A stretch of 64,000 nucleotides of DNA. It comes from Trametopsis cervina (lineage: Eukaryota > Basidiomycota > Agaricomycetes > Polyporales > Irpicaceae). The notes beneath the pieces are model-generated. The model searched no databases and was not told the origin of the DNA. It saw nothing but the letters and a program-made list of their open reading frames with translations. Location: assembly GCA_022385755.1 (NCBI GenBank), contig MU278378.1, positions 159,997 to 223,996 of the forward strand, written 5' to 3'. Positions 11,494 to 21,968 of the stretch are shown here, in pieces. A program made the translations under genes and the position numbers. The stretch's first letter is position 1. Each line of letters begins with the position of its first letter.

Positions 11494-12365
11494 CTACAGG
11501 AGAGGCAGGACCTTGTCGGCAGCCGTGACTGTGAGCTCTCCGGTGGCATTCTCTACGATGACAGTCTGGATAGTCTCGCCTTCGGTGATTAGGACGTAGC
11601 GCTGTCAAATAGCAGCAGGATCAGCGAGGTGGCTGGGTCACAACGGGACAGGACGAACCTTGGAGCGAGGTGAGCCGAGACGTGCGGAAGCATCGAAGAG
11701 CAAACCGATTGCGCCTGTGAATGCGCCAGTGTCGTCCGCGATGAAACGGATGGCTACAGGAGACGATGAGCACGCGTTCGTTGCATGTTGGACGAGGAAC
11801 TCACGTGTACCGCCAGGAGCGAGGTTATCCTTCCACGCTCTAGATCCAAACCATCAGCGCCCGCAAGATATCGAAACATGAGCAGAAAACGCACTGCATG
11901 ACGAATGTGTCGTTCACGGCTACGACATAGATGTTCTCGACACCCTTCTCCTTGAACTGGCCGTACGCCTTGATGTACCCCGGGATTTGTCTCGAGCAGG
12001 TGCCCGTGAACGCACCCGGGACGCCGACCTGTCAGATAAACGAGTGACAGACGCGATCAGCCAGATCTCGACGGGCGCAGCGGAGATCGATGATTGGACG
12101 TACGAAGACGTTCCTGCCTGTGAGCCCGGCGAAGGTGAACGTCTTGTCTGGGGCTTCCTCTTTGACTGTGACGGACGTCGGGATAGTCGCGCCTGAGTAG
12201 TGCAACAACGTCGCATTTCCCGAGAGATACAGTGGAGATCAATCAGCATATAGTCATACAACTACCCGGTTAACGATGCTGACCTGGTTGCACCTGCGCC
12301 GCCGACAGCAGGTTCGCAGCGGCAGAGTGGGCTGCGTTGGTGACCGAGCTGAGGATCGAGGCCAT
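11494..12365 (-). CDS. atypical 2-Cys/1-Cys peroxiredoxin (Prx5/PMP20-like)
   Basis: Thiol peroxidase of the Prx5/Asp f 3-like group, reducing hydrogen peroxide and alkyl hydroperoxides. Start at 12365 (MASILSSVTNAAHSAAANLL), with an alanine/serine-rich leader that could be a mitochondrial presequence. The peroxidatic cysteine lies in VGVPGAFTGTCSRQIPGYI. Later conserved blocks are IYVVAVNDTFVMQAWKDN, IRFIADDTGAFTGAIGLLFD and RYVLITEGETIQTVIVE; the stop follows LTVTAADKVLPLL at 11494. Six exons with short introns. The usual N-terminal 'VGD.LP' segment is replaced by ATIPTSVTVKEEAPDKTFTF. No C-terminal peroxisomal SKL-type signal is seen. It is the intact partner of the remnant at 7.7-7.9 kb. 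Confidence 0.87.
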
Positions 12366-13087
12366 TGATATTGACAAGTGAGATGGAGGTTGGTGGTCAA
12401 GTTGAGCTGATTATGTCGCGCTTACGATTAGAGCAAGCACGACATCACCTCTCATGAGAATCTTGCACCGACGATGCCGAGCCCCGGAAATATATCGCAC
12501 GTGATCGCGATGTCACGCGTCGTGCGACGCGACCGTTGTCACGCCTGTAGCTGGGAATTGGAATGCCACGCTCGTTCGCCGAGATGGGTACTTGGGAGGA
12601 TGCTGGCCATGGCAACTGGCCCAGGTTCTTGCTGGTACTTCTGTGTCGGCGGACGAGGGCTGAACACACGACGGCACACTGGTGTGCTTTATTCAACGCT
12701 GGATACGATCTTCTTCGATGTAGCGCGACGTGTTGCAGGCCCCCAGCGAGCTCCCCAACTCGCGCGGTACTGTACTGTAGGCGGTGAGACATGACCTTCA
12801 CCTGGGATCAGATGCGCCCGTGAGTACTGACACGCTTCGTCAAGGACAACTCCGGTCTGAGGGCTCCCGTTATAGTCACCTGCCATCTGTTACTGCTCTG
12901 CGCCTGTTTCACTATTCCGCTCACCTACCGTAGGAAGGATCGACTGCTGATCGAGCTCGAGCGACAGCCACCACAGAGGACGGCAAGCGAGGAGCCTGGG
13001 AGTATAAACGTGTGAATGCGCATCTTTTCCCGGCTTCATTGACCCCAGCTATCGACCCTGTTCCCCACCATCGCGTTAGGGGCAAGC
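12366..13087. promoter_or_regulatory. divergent intergenic region, peroxiredoxin / SDR
   Basis: About 720 bp between the start codons of the peroxiredoxin (minus) and the SDR at 13088 (plus), so it must carry both promoters. Near 13000-13010 there is 'gtataaacg', a TATA-like element about 80 bp before the SDR start. I recognise no other element by sequence. Confidence 0.4.
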
Positions 13088-14237
13088 ATGACTGAGCAGT
13101 CTGGATCGCTGGTATGGCTCATCACAGGTACGTGTTACGGCAGTCCTCTCAGTCGATCTTCCAAACTCTGTGTACAGGCACGTCGAAGGGCTTCGGCTCG
13201 CACCTAACGAAGATCGTCCTTTCCCGGGGCGACCGTGTCATCGCCTCTGCGCGGTCCCTCGACGCGATTAAGCACCTCGAGTCGGATAGATGCAGGGTTA
13301 TGCAGCTTGACATTACAGACGACGAAGAGGTCATCAGGGCCAAAGCGAAGGAGGCGACGCAGATCTGGGGCCGCGTCGACGTGCTCGTCAACAACGCCGG
13401 CATCGGCGCTGCAGGCATCGCCGAGGAAGCAGGGTGCGGATTATCTACGAATGCGATGCGTGGGGTGCTGACCGAGTACCGTCGCAGGGCCTCGGGGTTC
13501 TCAAAGATCTTCCAGGTAAACTTTTTCAGCGCGATCACCGTGACCAACGCGTTTTTGCCGTATATGCGCGCTGCCAAGTCCGGCATCGTTGTTTTCATGG
13601 GAAGCCGACATGCGTGGATGACAAGGAACCCTGTGAGTGCAGTAATCTATTGGACTTTGTGACAGTCCTCTGACCTGGTGGTAGGGCACCGGTAAGACTA
13701 TCGCTGGGGTGTAAGGGCGGGTCGCTTAACACACAGCTTGCAGCTCCGTACAACGCGTCGAAAGCAGCCCTGCATGGTACGTCCTTTTCATGCCTCGCAT
13801 GACTGCCACCCGTCGCCCCTGATGCACGCCTTCATCCAGCATACGCCGAAACCCTTCAACAAGAAATCCGCCAATTCGGAATCCGCATCCTAATCGCCCA
13901 ACCAGGCGCACACCGCACAGACGTCATCCCAACCTCGCTCTCCAACGTCATAGTGCAGAAAACGATACCAGCATACGAGCCGCTGCGGCTCGCGGGAAAA
14001 GAGGTGTATGCCAAGATGCACGGGAAGCAGCCTGGAGACCCGGAAAAGGCGATGGTAGCGTTGGTAGACGTTGTTAGGGGCGAGGGGCAGGCGCAGGGAA
14101 GACCGATGCCGCTGTGGCTTGTGCTTGGGGAGGACGCGGAGCAGAACCTGAGAGATTTCTGTGCGGAGAGGATTAAGAACCTGGATGAGTGGCAAGAGAC
14201 TACCAGAAGCTGTACTATCCCCGCGGACGCTACATAG
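13088..14237 (+). CDS. short-chain dehydrogenase/reductase, first copy
   Basis: Classical SDR fold oxidoreductase, NAD(P)-dependent. Exons by splice consensus and frame: 13088-13127, 13178-13632, a 7-nt exon 13685-13691, 13744-13776 and 13840-14237. Cofactor-binding motif TSKGFGSHLTK, the structural NNAG (VDVLVNNAGIG), the serine strand VVFMGSRHAW and the catalytic YNASKAALHAYAETLQ. The 7-nt exon supplies Gly-Thr between ...TRNP and APYNASK and is needed to keep frame. The C-terminal part (from IRILIAQPGAHRTDV) is typical of the retinol-dehydrogenase-like SDRs of fungi. It is followed on the same strand by the glycosyltransferase, 391 bp away. Substrate unknown. Confidence 0.88.
13685..13691 (+). 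other. 7-nt micro-exon in the first SDR
   Basis: Bases GGCACCG lie between an acceptor (ggtag) and a donor (gtaaga). The next exon starts at 13744 after cttgcag. Spliced together, G-GC ACC G-CT gives Gly-Thr-Ala in front of the catalytic PYNASK; skipping it would shift the frame. Confidence 0.7.
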
Positions 14238-14628
14238 TCACAGTGGAGAGCTTACTACTTTCGACTTTCTAGTTGAACGAATGTATTGCAATGAACTGTA
14301 ACTGCAATATTTGCTCTGTCTCTCGTTGCAGCGACGCCGCGAAGGGATGGACATGAAACCGTCACGCGCGGCAGTTACCACACACACGGCGTTTTCTACA
14401 GATGTTCGACCTTCGATGCGTTCTCACCACACACACATCATGCCATTACCATCACGGTCACCTAGTATTCGTGCGGGAGATCCGAGGTGCCGCAGGCTTC
14501 ATTTTCGCTTGCTCGAACTATCCGTGCGTCGTATATAACACCACGCACGAGCATGGATACCGCCTTTTCGTTTTCGCAACACGACCTGCTCGTAGCAGAG
14601 CCCTCCTCCACTCAGCTGCACCTCCAAA

Positions 14629-16314
14629 ATGGCGTCCCCAGAAGCACAAGACCAGAAACCACGCACGATAGTCTTCATCTCGCACGGCTTCAGCGGACAC
14701 CTCAACATCAACCTCGCCACGATCCAATACATGCTCTCCCTCTCCCCTGCCGAGTCTCCCCCATTGCACCTCCATCTGCTCTCGTTTGATAATGCGGAGC
14801 GGCAGGCTGCTGCGCGGTTTGCTTCGTACTTAGGTCAACAGCAGCAGCAGCGGCACACGTTCACGTTCCACGCCATCGGCTCGTTCAAGCAGATCATCGA
14901 GGAGACTCTGACGCAAAACGGGAACCGCATAGACCGACACGCCCCGCCTTCGCTCTTCACGTCCGGCGGGCTCGAGCCGTACCGTTTCCTTGCGCGCATC
15001 ATGGGCTGGAAACCTGATGTGTACATCGCGTTGTATGAGCGCATCTCGGAGGTGCTACGGAGTATAGGGAACGAGGGGAAGGTGGACGTGGCGGTCGTGG
15101 ACGTTATGATGCCGATGGGCGAGGACGCGTGCAAGACTGCGGGTGTGAGGATGGGGATCGTGGCACCGAACAGTGGGCTGGATTTGATGAGGCATAAGCA
15201 GCCGTGGTTGCGCGGGTTCTGGGCGATGCCTGCGTGAGTCCAAGCATCCACTCTCCTTCCTTCGTCGTGCTCGTCACTCACATACTGCAGGCTATTCACC
15301 GTAACACCCTTCCCGATCCCGCTCTACCTAATCCCGTACAACATCCTCCTCAACCTCGCCTTCATCTACATCCTCGCCACGAACCCGCGTATCCGCGCGC
15401 TCGACGCCGCGCGCACTGCAGCTGGGATCCCGGGACGCCATTTCGGACGGCCGTGGGACAGCCTCCCCTTCGTGATATGCGCGAGCGTGAAAGAGCTCGA
15501 TTTCCCGCATGTGAGCGATAGGAATTTGACGTATGCGGGGCCTATACTCTTCCCTGAGCCCGTCCTGTCAAGGGAACAGTACCCCGAGCTTGCGGCGTTT
15601 TTTGCCAGGAGGCGTACGGTGGTGGTCAACATGGGCACGCTGTTCTGGTATGGCCGCGAAGATGTGCAGGCGTTCGTGGAGGCGATCATGAGGGCGCGCG
15701 AGGCGTGTAAAGGCAGGGGAGAAGAGCCGTTCCAGGTGCTGTGGAAGCTGAAGGAGAAGAAAGAGTTTGAGGAAGTGGTGGACGCGATGCTGGGGGATGC
15801 GAGCGGGGATGTGAGGGTTGAGGAGTGGATCGAGCCGCCGACGCTCGCGGTTCTGCAGCATCCGAATGTAGTCGCGTTTGTGCATCACGGAGGAGCCAGT
15901 ACGTCGTTCCCTGCCAATTTCCTCAGTTAGCGCGCGGTCTGACATGGTACACACACAGATTCGTATAACGAAGCATGCTAGTACGTCCTATCCCCTCCCC
16001 CACCCGACCCTCACTGACCACATCCCCCACTCCCTCGCAGCGCCGGCGTCCCACAAATAATCCTCCCCCAATGGGCCGACCTGTACGAATACGCCTCACG
16101 CGTCGAATGGCTCGGGAACGGGATCTACGCGAACAAACGCGCCCCTGCGAAGATCGACGCGGATGAACTGACGGATGCGTTTGTACGCGTGCTAAGGGAC
16201 GAGAAGGAGGGCGGCGCGCTGAAGAGGCGGGCAGTAGAGGTTCGCGACGCGTGTCACGGGGCGGGAGGCGCGCAGGCGGTCGCAAAGGTCATTCTGGGGG
16301 CTGCGTCGGCTTGA
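14629..16314 (+). CDS. UDP-glycosyltransferase (GT1 family)
   Basis: Transfers a sugar from UDP-sugar to small lipophilic acceptors; GT-B fold. Exons 14629-15233, 15291-15898, a 22-nt exon 15959-15980, and 16041-16314. The N-terminal acceptor domain begins with VFISHGFSGHLNINLA; the C-terminal domain has VVVNMGTLFWYG and the donor-binding signature WIEPPTLAVLQHPNVVAFVH followed by HGGANSYNEACYAGVPQIIL and QWADLYEYA. The HGG, the E of NEA and the QWADLYEYA tail correspond to the UDP-binding PSPG-like box. A run of five Gln (QQQQQ) lies near residue 70. A heavily decayed copy lies on the opposite strand at 31.8-32.8 kb. It is followed directly by a truncated DUF6533 gene. Confidence 0.9.
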
Positions 16315-16549
16315 GAGGGGAGGAGGTGAGGCAGCGAGTTGGGTTTTTTGTTTGTTTGGATAGATCTTACGGTTACATTACCATGTTGTAGATGCGTTTA
16401 GTCAGGTGAGGTGTAATTGATTTGTAGACTCCGCAATGCAGGGACCTTCAGCGCGGTCCAGAAGAATGCACTCTCGTATGGTAGCGGTCAAGCCCGCCCA
16501 AAAGCTGCAACGGCACTGCCTCTGGATCTCGAACTGAGAAACGATCCCT

Positions 16550-17609
16550 CCAGAGTGGCTCGCTCGTGAGTCTGAATTGTGATACTGTACGTGTGCTGAT
16601 GTTCTTATCTTGCAAGGAGGTTAGCCATCCAGAATTGCCCGCTTGTGGGTCTGATCATTATACTGTACGTGCGCTGATATGTTTATCTCGCAGCGAAGTT
16701 GGACTGAATCTGTCTCAGTTCTGTGTTCTCTCAGAGGTGCGGGAACCTCGACGGAGCACGCGTAGATTGCGAAGTAGAGAACCGGTGTCGAGCAATGCTG
16801 ACTATGTGCCTATGCCTAGATCCTGAAATGACGAGACTAAGGCATAGGAAGCGCGCTCCCCAGACCCAGAAAGCGACGAACGTGGAGCTGGGCTACTTAA
16901 AGACGCAGACCAGCTGCCAGACGACAGGACCGAAATACGCTCAGTATCATTGGCTGTTCGAATATGTGCAAGTCTTGCGGACATTCTGGTGTTGTTGGTT
17001 ACGTGGTACAAGACTGCAAATATTTACAAAATCGGCTGTAAGGAGGGATCTCATTCACCACTCGTCACGCTACTTCTTAGAGATGGTGAGAGTTCTACAA
17101 AGCTTCGTTTGCTTGACACATCTTGCTGAACCTCAATGCAGGTGCACTTTACTTTGTGTACGCCTAATATCTCAATCAACGAAATCGTTCTGATGCATCG
17201 CATCTAGGATCTTGCTGCTTATAAACATCATCACAGTCATATCTGACAATATTGTAAGTGCGAGTTGGCTGTTTCACCAAATTTGCAGGGGAACTCATAT
17301 GTGTACTCAGCCATCTTTTTCCAGTATGGCACTTGCAGGTGCGTTGCAGGACAGGTAGGTACCAACAGCGCTGCTGGATTTCCCCCCAAATTGACAGAGA
17401 GGACGCTCCCAAGTATCACACCGATTCTAATCTGCCGATTTACGATGAACCTGCGCGACATTTCGTTGAACAAGGCAATGTCAGAGCCCGGAAGCACCTG
17501 TAGCTCTATACGCTTCGGGGAAAATATGGATCAGCCCTTACGGGTTCCCGGTGAACAGGAGGGCAAGGAGAGATGGGATGAGGAGCTGACACAGACTCTC
17601 CGGAATTGA
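16550..17609 (+). pseudogene. 5'-truncated DUF6533-type membrane protein gene (copy 1)
   Basis: Only the 3' half of a DUF6533 gene is present, but that half is intact. From 16949 an exon reads ASLADILVLLVTWYKTANIY and LVTLLLRDG; then ALYFV, ILLLINIITVISDNI, and SITPILICRFTMNLRDISL, ending in an acidic tail and stop at 17609. The intron positions equal those of the full copy at 18715. Upstream (16555-16800) the sequence matches not the missing exons but the distant 5' flank of copy 2 (17990-18150): both contain 'tctcgtgagtctga' or 'gctcgtgagtctga' and 'gcagcgaagt'. So an internal deletion has joined the far promoter flank to exon 7, removing the DUF6533 domain and first membrane segments. Confidence 0.75.
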
Positions 17610-18714
17610 GAGTAGGGCTCGGGGTCATGAAGGTGGCGGGGAAGAGGTGAGTAGTCCGCATTTGAATGCCCTTTTGTATTCGCATTATTGATTGACGTCA
17701 CCCTTGCCGTGGCAGACAACATCTCGCCACCAATCTGGGTGAGGTGTAATTGGTGAAGGTGCCTGAAGCTTTATTAACCACATTCTCGCGTGCGGAGGAG
17801 TTGTCAATCAAGTCCCCAATATATTCTCGACTGAATAACTTATTGTCCTCATCACTTGGAAAGTCACGCTTACATTCGAGCACAGAGTTGCCCTGCGGTG
17901 AAAGCTGAACACGAATATAAGGTTATACTAGTGCCTTCAAGATGTTCTGAGCGATATCAGACTGTACTGTAGATGTACGTCGCTGTCGTGGACGTTATAT
18001 GAATTGCTCTCTCGTGAGTCTGAGTTAGTACGCTGTATACGTGCTGATATTTTCATCTTGCAGCGAAGTCGGAGTGAATACGTGTTGGCTCCGTATTCTC
18101 TCACGTGTATGAACATATGCGAGATGGGGTCAGCATCTGCTGATTATCATGATATTTGGCACAGCTGTGGCGTCACCTGTGGGCCTGCGGTCGATGTACA
18201 GGGATCGTTGGTCAACCCATCTGTTCGAGAACGCAACGAGATGGCTTCTGAATAGCGATAAGAGCTGTTCGCCAACCCTCGCTCTCACGATCAATGCAGC
18301 GGCATCTCCCTTCGAAGTTACGAACTCGTGCATCTCCAACACTAAATACCTCCTGCTACTGAACGCATTTTCTAACCTCGGTTCCAACGACCACCTTGTA
18401 AGTGTCTCAAACTGTGTCAAGCACGGCCATGTATACCTATGGTCTTTCATCGGACTTGCTCTACTCACAACTGACATTTTCTACATAGAATGAATGAGTG
18501 TGCGCCTGGAAACATGGGTATGTTGGTGATCACAGCATGGAGTCTGTTCAATTGTGTATCCTTACGGCAGTCACTGATCAAATCTTCCTTCTCAGGAGTA
18601 TCATTCGCCCATATAAGACAATGACCTGCTTTCAACAGGACCTGTGGTCCTTCAACCGACCGAACTCTCCCAGCCCCAACGCAGCTTACCTTTACTCACA
18701 TCGATATATTCCCG
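17610..18714. other. duplicated 5' flank of DUF6533 copy 2
   Basis: No gene. 17690-17760 is the last-exon equivalent and 3' flank of copy 1 ('gcagacaacatctcgccacc'), matching 20486-20560 of copy 2. 17990-18650 is similar to the flanks upstream of the two minus-strand copies, for example 'gcctcgctctcacgatcaat gcagcg' at about 31270-31300 (minus) against 'cctcgctctcacgatcaatg cagcgg' at 18278-18302, and a TATA-like 'catataagacaatg' near 18612 that recurs at about 30960 and 34915 on the minus strand. The flanks therefore were duplicated with the genes. Confidence 0.6.
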
Positions 18715-20540
18715 ATGTCCCAAGATCAGACAACCATTTCGGTCCTTGAGATGACGTGCGTACACATTGATTTATTTTCTCTAGTCTTTACTCATGCACT
18801 GGGGTTTAAAGGCAAGCAAGCAGCTACCTTGAGCAAGCTTTGAATGGTCAGTCTGAATATCCATATGCATGTGAATCGTACACTGAGGACTGCTTAGCAC
18901 TCTTCGTCTTTGAGTACATGATCACGCTTGGTCAAGAAATCAACATCTGGAAACGACGCTACTCCCTGAGCACGGCGCTCTTCGCACTCACCCGGTATTC
19001 ATCCTTGGCCGCCAATTTACAAACGATTTTTTTGGACTACATCACTATCCCAAACAGGCAGGTACGTCTCGAAAATCTCAATTGGGTCAATCAACCTTAC
19101 ATCAACACTCTCATATTCGATACAGAGGTGAATGCTCTCTTCATTCTAAAAACGCATGATGTACGTGATTATACTGATAATTGTCGCGTCTGCAGCTGTA
19201 AAGCAGCATTATTCACCGGACAGGGTCTTTCTGCTCTCCAGTACTTATGTTTCGCCAGTGAGCACCGAGCATCCCATGTAAACAACATGTGATATCAGCG
19301 TGAAACACCACAGCGTTTACAGCTTTTCGTGCATACAGCCTATTGCCGGCCACCAACCTCAACCTACTACTCTCGGGGATAATATATGCACTGAGCCTCG
19401 TGCCATTTGCAGCGAATATTGTAAGGACCATGACTCGTCATAATTTAGGCTACTAATATTGATGAACCTCAGGTTTTATCTTTTACCAGTACCGTTGTAT
19501 ACTTTGCAGACATATCCGCTTGTACAGAAGCCATTAGCATCTCTGCACATCTCAATCTACGGTACGTAGCATATGTAAGCATCGTGTTTCGATAACCACC
19601 CTTTTATCCCACTAGCTGTGAGCACATTCCGAAAGCAATAAGTACTGACTACTCATGCACACTAAGTATCGGTGGCCACACGGGTATCTGCAACTATCGC
19701 TGATATCCTTGTTTTGGGGGTTACGTGGTACAGAACGGCAACCATTTACAGAGCTGCACGAAAGCATGGCATTGATTCGCCGCTTACTAGGTTACTTGTT
19801 AGAGATGGTGAGGGTTCTACAAAGTTTTGTTTACTTCACGCATCTCATCAAGCCTGAATGCAGGCACATTGTATTTTGCGTATGCCTTATTCCTCTATCG
19901 ATAAACAGGTAAAGTCCACCCATTGACGCACTGTCTCTAGCGTTCTGCTACTTATGAACGTTCTCATAATGCTATTCAACAATATTGTAAGTGTAGGTTA
20001 GGCCTCTCATAAAAATTATAAGAGCACTTACATGTACACTCAGCCATCTTTGGAAGAGACAATTATCATATCAACTCAGTTGCAGCAAAGGTAGATTCAA
20101 TGCTGCCGCCGCATTTCCATATAATGGCAGTAACGCTACTTCCCAGCGTCGTACCGATTCTTATCTGCAGATTTATGATGAACTTGCATGATATTGCACC
20201 GAGCGAGACAATATCAGAGCACGGAAGAACTTGGAGCTCTATACGCTTCGTCGGAGATATGGGTCAGACCTTGCGAGTTCCCGGTGAGGAGGAAGACGAG
20301 GAGAGATGGGATGATGAGCTGTCACAGGACCAGGAGCAGCAGCAGGAAGCTTCGAGCAGCGCTGACTTACCCTCCGAAATTGAGAGTAGAGCTCAGGGTC
20401 ACGAATGTGGCGGGGAAGAGGTGAGTAGATCGCATTTGAATGCCCTTTTGTATTCGCATTGTTGATTGACGACTCCCTTGCCGTGGCAGACAACGTCTCG
20501 CTCCCAATCTGCGGAAGGTGTAGTTGGTGAAGGTGCCTGA
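18715..20540 (+). CDS. DUF6533-type multi-pass membrane protein (copy 2)
   Basis: Predicted seven-helix fungal membrane protein of unknown function. Exons by frame: 18715-18755 (MSQDQTTISVLEMT), about 18807-18846, 18898-19061, a 2-nt exon 19126-19127, 19196-19257, 19314-19420, 19473-19561, a 2-nt exon 19616-19617, 19667-19807, a 16-nt exon 19864-19879, and three or more further exons to the stop at 20540. The DUF6533 domain is FVFEYMITLGQEINIWKRRY followed by FALTRYSS. Later membrane segments are FTAFRAYSLL, LSGIIYALSLVPFAANI, TIADILVLGVTWYRTATIY, the RDGTLYFA motif, LLLMNVLIMLF and PILICRFMMN. The tail is acidic (EEDEERWDDE) and probably cytoplasmic. No stop interrupts this splice model. Confidence 0.75.
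19126..19127 (+). other. 2-nt micro-exon (AG) in DUF6533 copy 2
   Basis: The bases AG lie between 'gatacag' and 'gtgaat', flanked by introns of 64 and 68 nt. Adding AG turns CTG TAA into AGC TGT AAA, giving PNRQ-S-CKAALFTGQG; without it the next exon stops at once. The same AG sits at 30398-30399 and 34347-34348 (minus) in copies 3 and 4 and at 58279-58280 (minus) in copy 5. Confidence 0.6.
19616..19617 (+). other. 2-nt micro-exon (CT) in DUF6533 copy 2
   Basis: CT lies between 'cactag' and 'gtgagc', flanked by introns of 54 and 49 nt. Spliced, CG-C T-TA gives Arg-Leu and leads in frame into SVATRVSATIADILVL. Equivalent dinucleotides: CT at 29912-29913 and 33853-33854 (minus), AT at 57795-57796 (minus). 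Confidence 0.6.
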
Positions 20541-20984
20541 AGCATTAGTAACCACATTCTCGCGTGCGGAGGAGTTGTCAGTCAAGTCCCCAACATATCT
20601 CGTTCTATGAATAACAATGTATCACTTGTCAAAGCCAGCTGCCATATCTATTTCGCGAATGTACAATATTCTCGGCTGAATAACTTATCATCTATCCTCG
20701 TCACCTGGAACATGACGTTTGCATTCGAGCACGGTGTTGCCCTGCGGTGAACGCTGGGCACAAATATAGGGTTATATTAGTGCATTCAAGATGTTCTGAA
20801 AGATATCAGACCGTAGATTCACGTCGCGGTCGTGGATGTTACGCATCGAATCATGTACCAAAGCGCGCGGGAGTGGTCCGGGGTCCGAGCACCCTTCGGT
20901 ATAAACCGAGCACCCGTCGAAAGCAAACCAGCGCAAGGCGCTTCTCTTTCACCTTCATTCTCACCGAGTAGCAGTTGTGTGACC

Positions 20985-21758
20985 ATGACCTCCTACGAAA
21001 ACGATCCCTTTTACCTGAGGTATGAAGACCTTGCTTCGGCGTGTGCAGTCTCTGCTCACGCCGCTCTCACTTAGGTACTAGTGAGTGTCCTTTCTACTTG
21101 ACTATCTCATGTTCCTGTGTGCTGAACGCGTGCCGTAGCACTGGCCATTCAGGTAAACATGGACACGAGTTCCTCGAGTTTGAGTATTCGCATGGTCGGC
21201 TTCGATATGCGAATAACTCGAATTACCGAAACGACAGTCTCATCCGCAAAGAGAGTGCGTAATCGTGCGTGTGATTGTGATACGTGTGGTGACTGACGCG
21301 CTGTACAGTGTGGATTGGGCCCCTGGTGGTGAAGGAGTTGAAGCGGATTGTAGAGTCTAGCGAGATCACGAAGTACTGCAAGTTTCTCTTTTAATGCGAG
21401 CCACTTTAACCTCGATGTTACAGGGAAGACGATACCAATTGGCCAAAGAAAAACATCGTAGGGAAGCAAGAGCTGGAAATTCGCGTCGGCAATGATCACA
21501 TCGCTTTCGAAGTGCGCCTGTCGCTGTATGTTCATCTGAGTCAGACTGATGTGAGCTTGGTAGACCGCAAAAATCGGTGCCCTCGTCGATATCCAAGACA
21601 GTGAGGACCCAGAGGGGCTTCGAGTGTTTTACTACCTTGTGCAGGATCTGAAGGTGCGTAACCTGCTATCTATGTTTGATGTGGAACCTGATGTGTCTTG
21701 CGTTTAGTGCTTGATCTTTTCGCTGATCTCGCTGCACTTCAAGATCAAGCCCATATAA
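20985..21758 (+). CDS. MAGO: exon-junction-complex protein Mago nashi
   Basis: Core subunit of the exon junction complex; pairs with Y14 and locks eIF4A3 on spliced mRNA. Exons 20985-21019, a 6-nt exon 21075-21080, 21139-21254, 21309-21372, 21424-21511, 21564-21653 and 21708-21758. Highly conserved blocks are present from end to end: [117 protein letters not shown] and the terminal HFKIKPI. About 150 aa, the family's usual length. The 6-nt exon encodes the second half of the invariant LRYY. It lies between a DUF6533 gene and secreted-protein genes. Confidence 0.96.
21075..21080 (+). other. 6-nt micro-exon in mago nashi
   Basis: GTACTA lies between 'acttag' and 'gtgagt'. CTG AG-G TAC TA-C ACT GGC gives LRYYTG, the sequence conserved in Mago proteins. 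Skipping it keeps frame but gives L-S-T-G, losing Arg-Tyr-Tyr. Confidence 0.85.
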
Positions 21759-21968
21759 TACATTCCTCTCTGCAATGTTCTTTTTGTCCCCCAACTGTGC
21801 TTTGATATTCTTGTACGTTTCCATGAATGCAATTTACTAAATACTAGTATCTGTCGCTCAGTCACTCCTCTTCAAACCTACTCCACACGTCGCGAGACGT
21901 CTAGGAGTGTGCAACTCTGCACGAAATAATGAGACGTTGCGTGGTACCAAACATCATAGCGGTGACAC

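Noticed and set aside
14845..14862. CAG trinucleotide repeat
   Set aside because: Only a short coding run (five Gln) in the glycosyltransferase; not a notable repeat.
16802..16950. Missing exons of DUF6533 copy 1 hidden in this stretch
   Set aside because: I searched it for the DUF6533 motif (ITLGxEI, IWKR) on the plus strand and found nothing.
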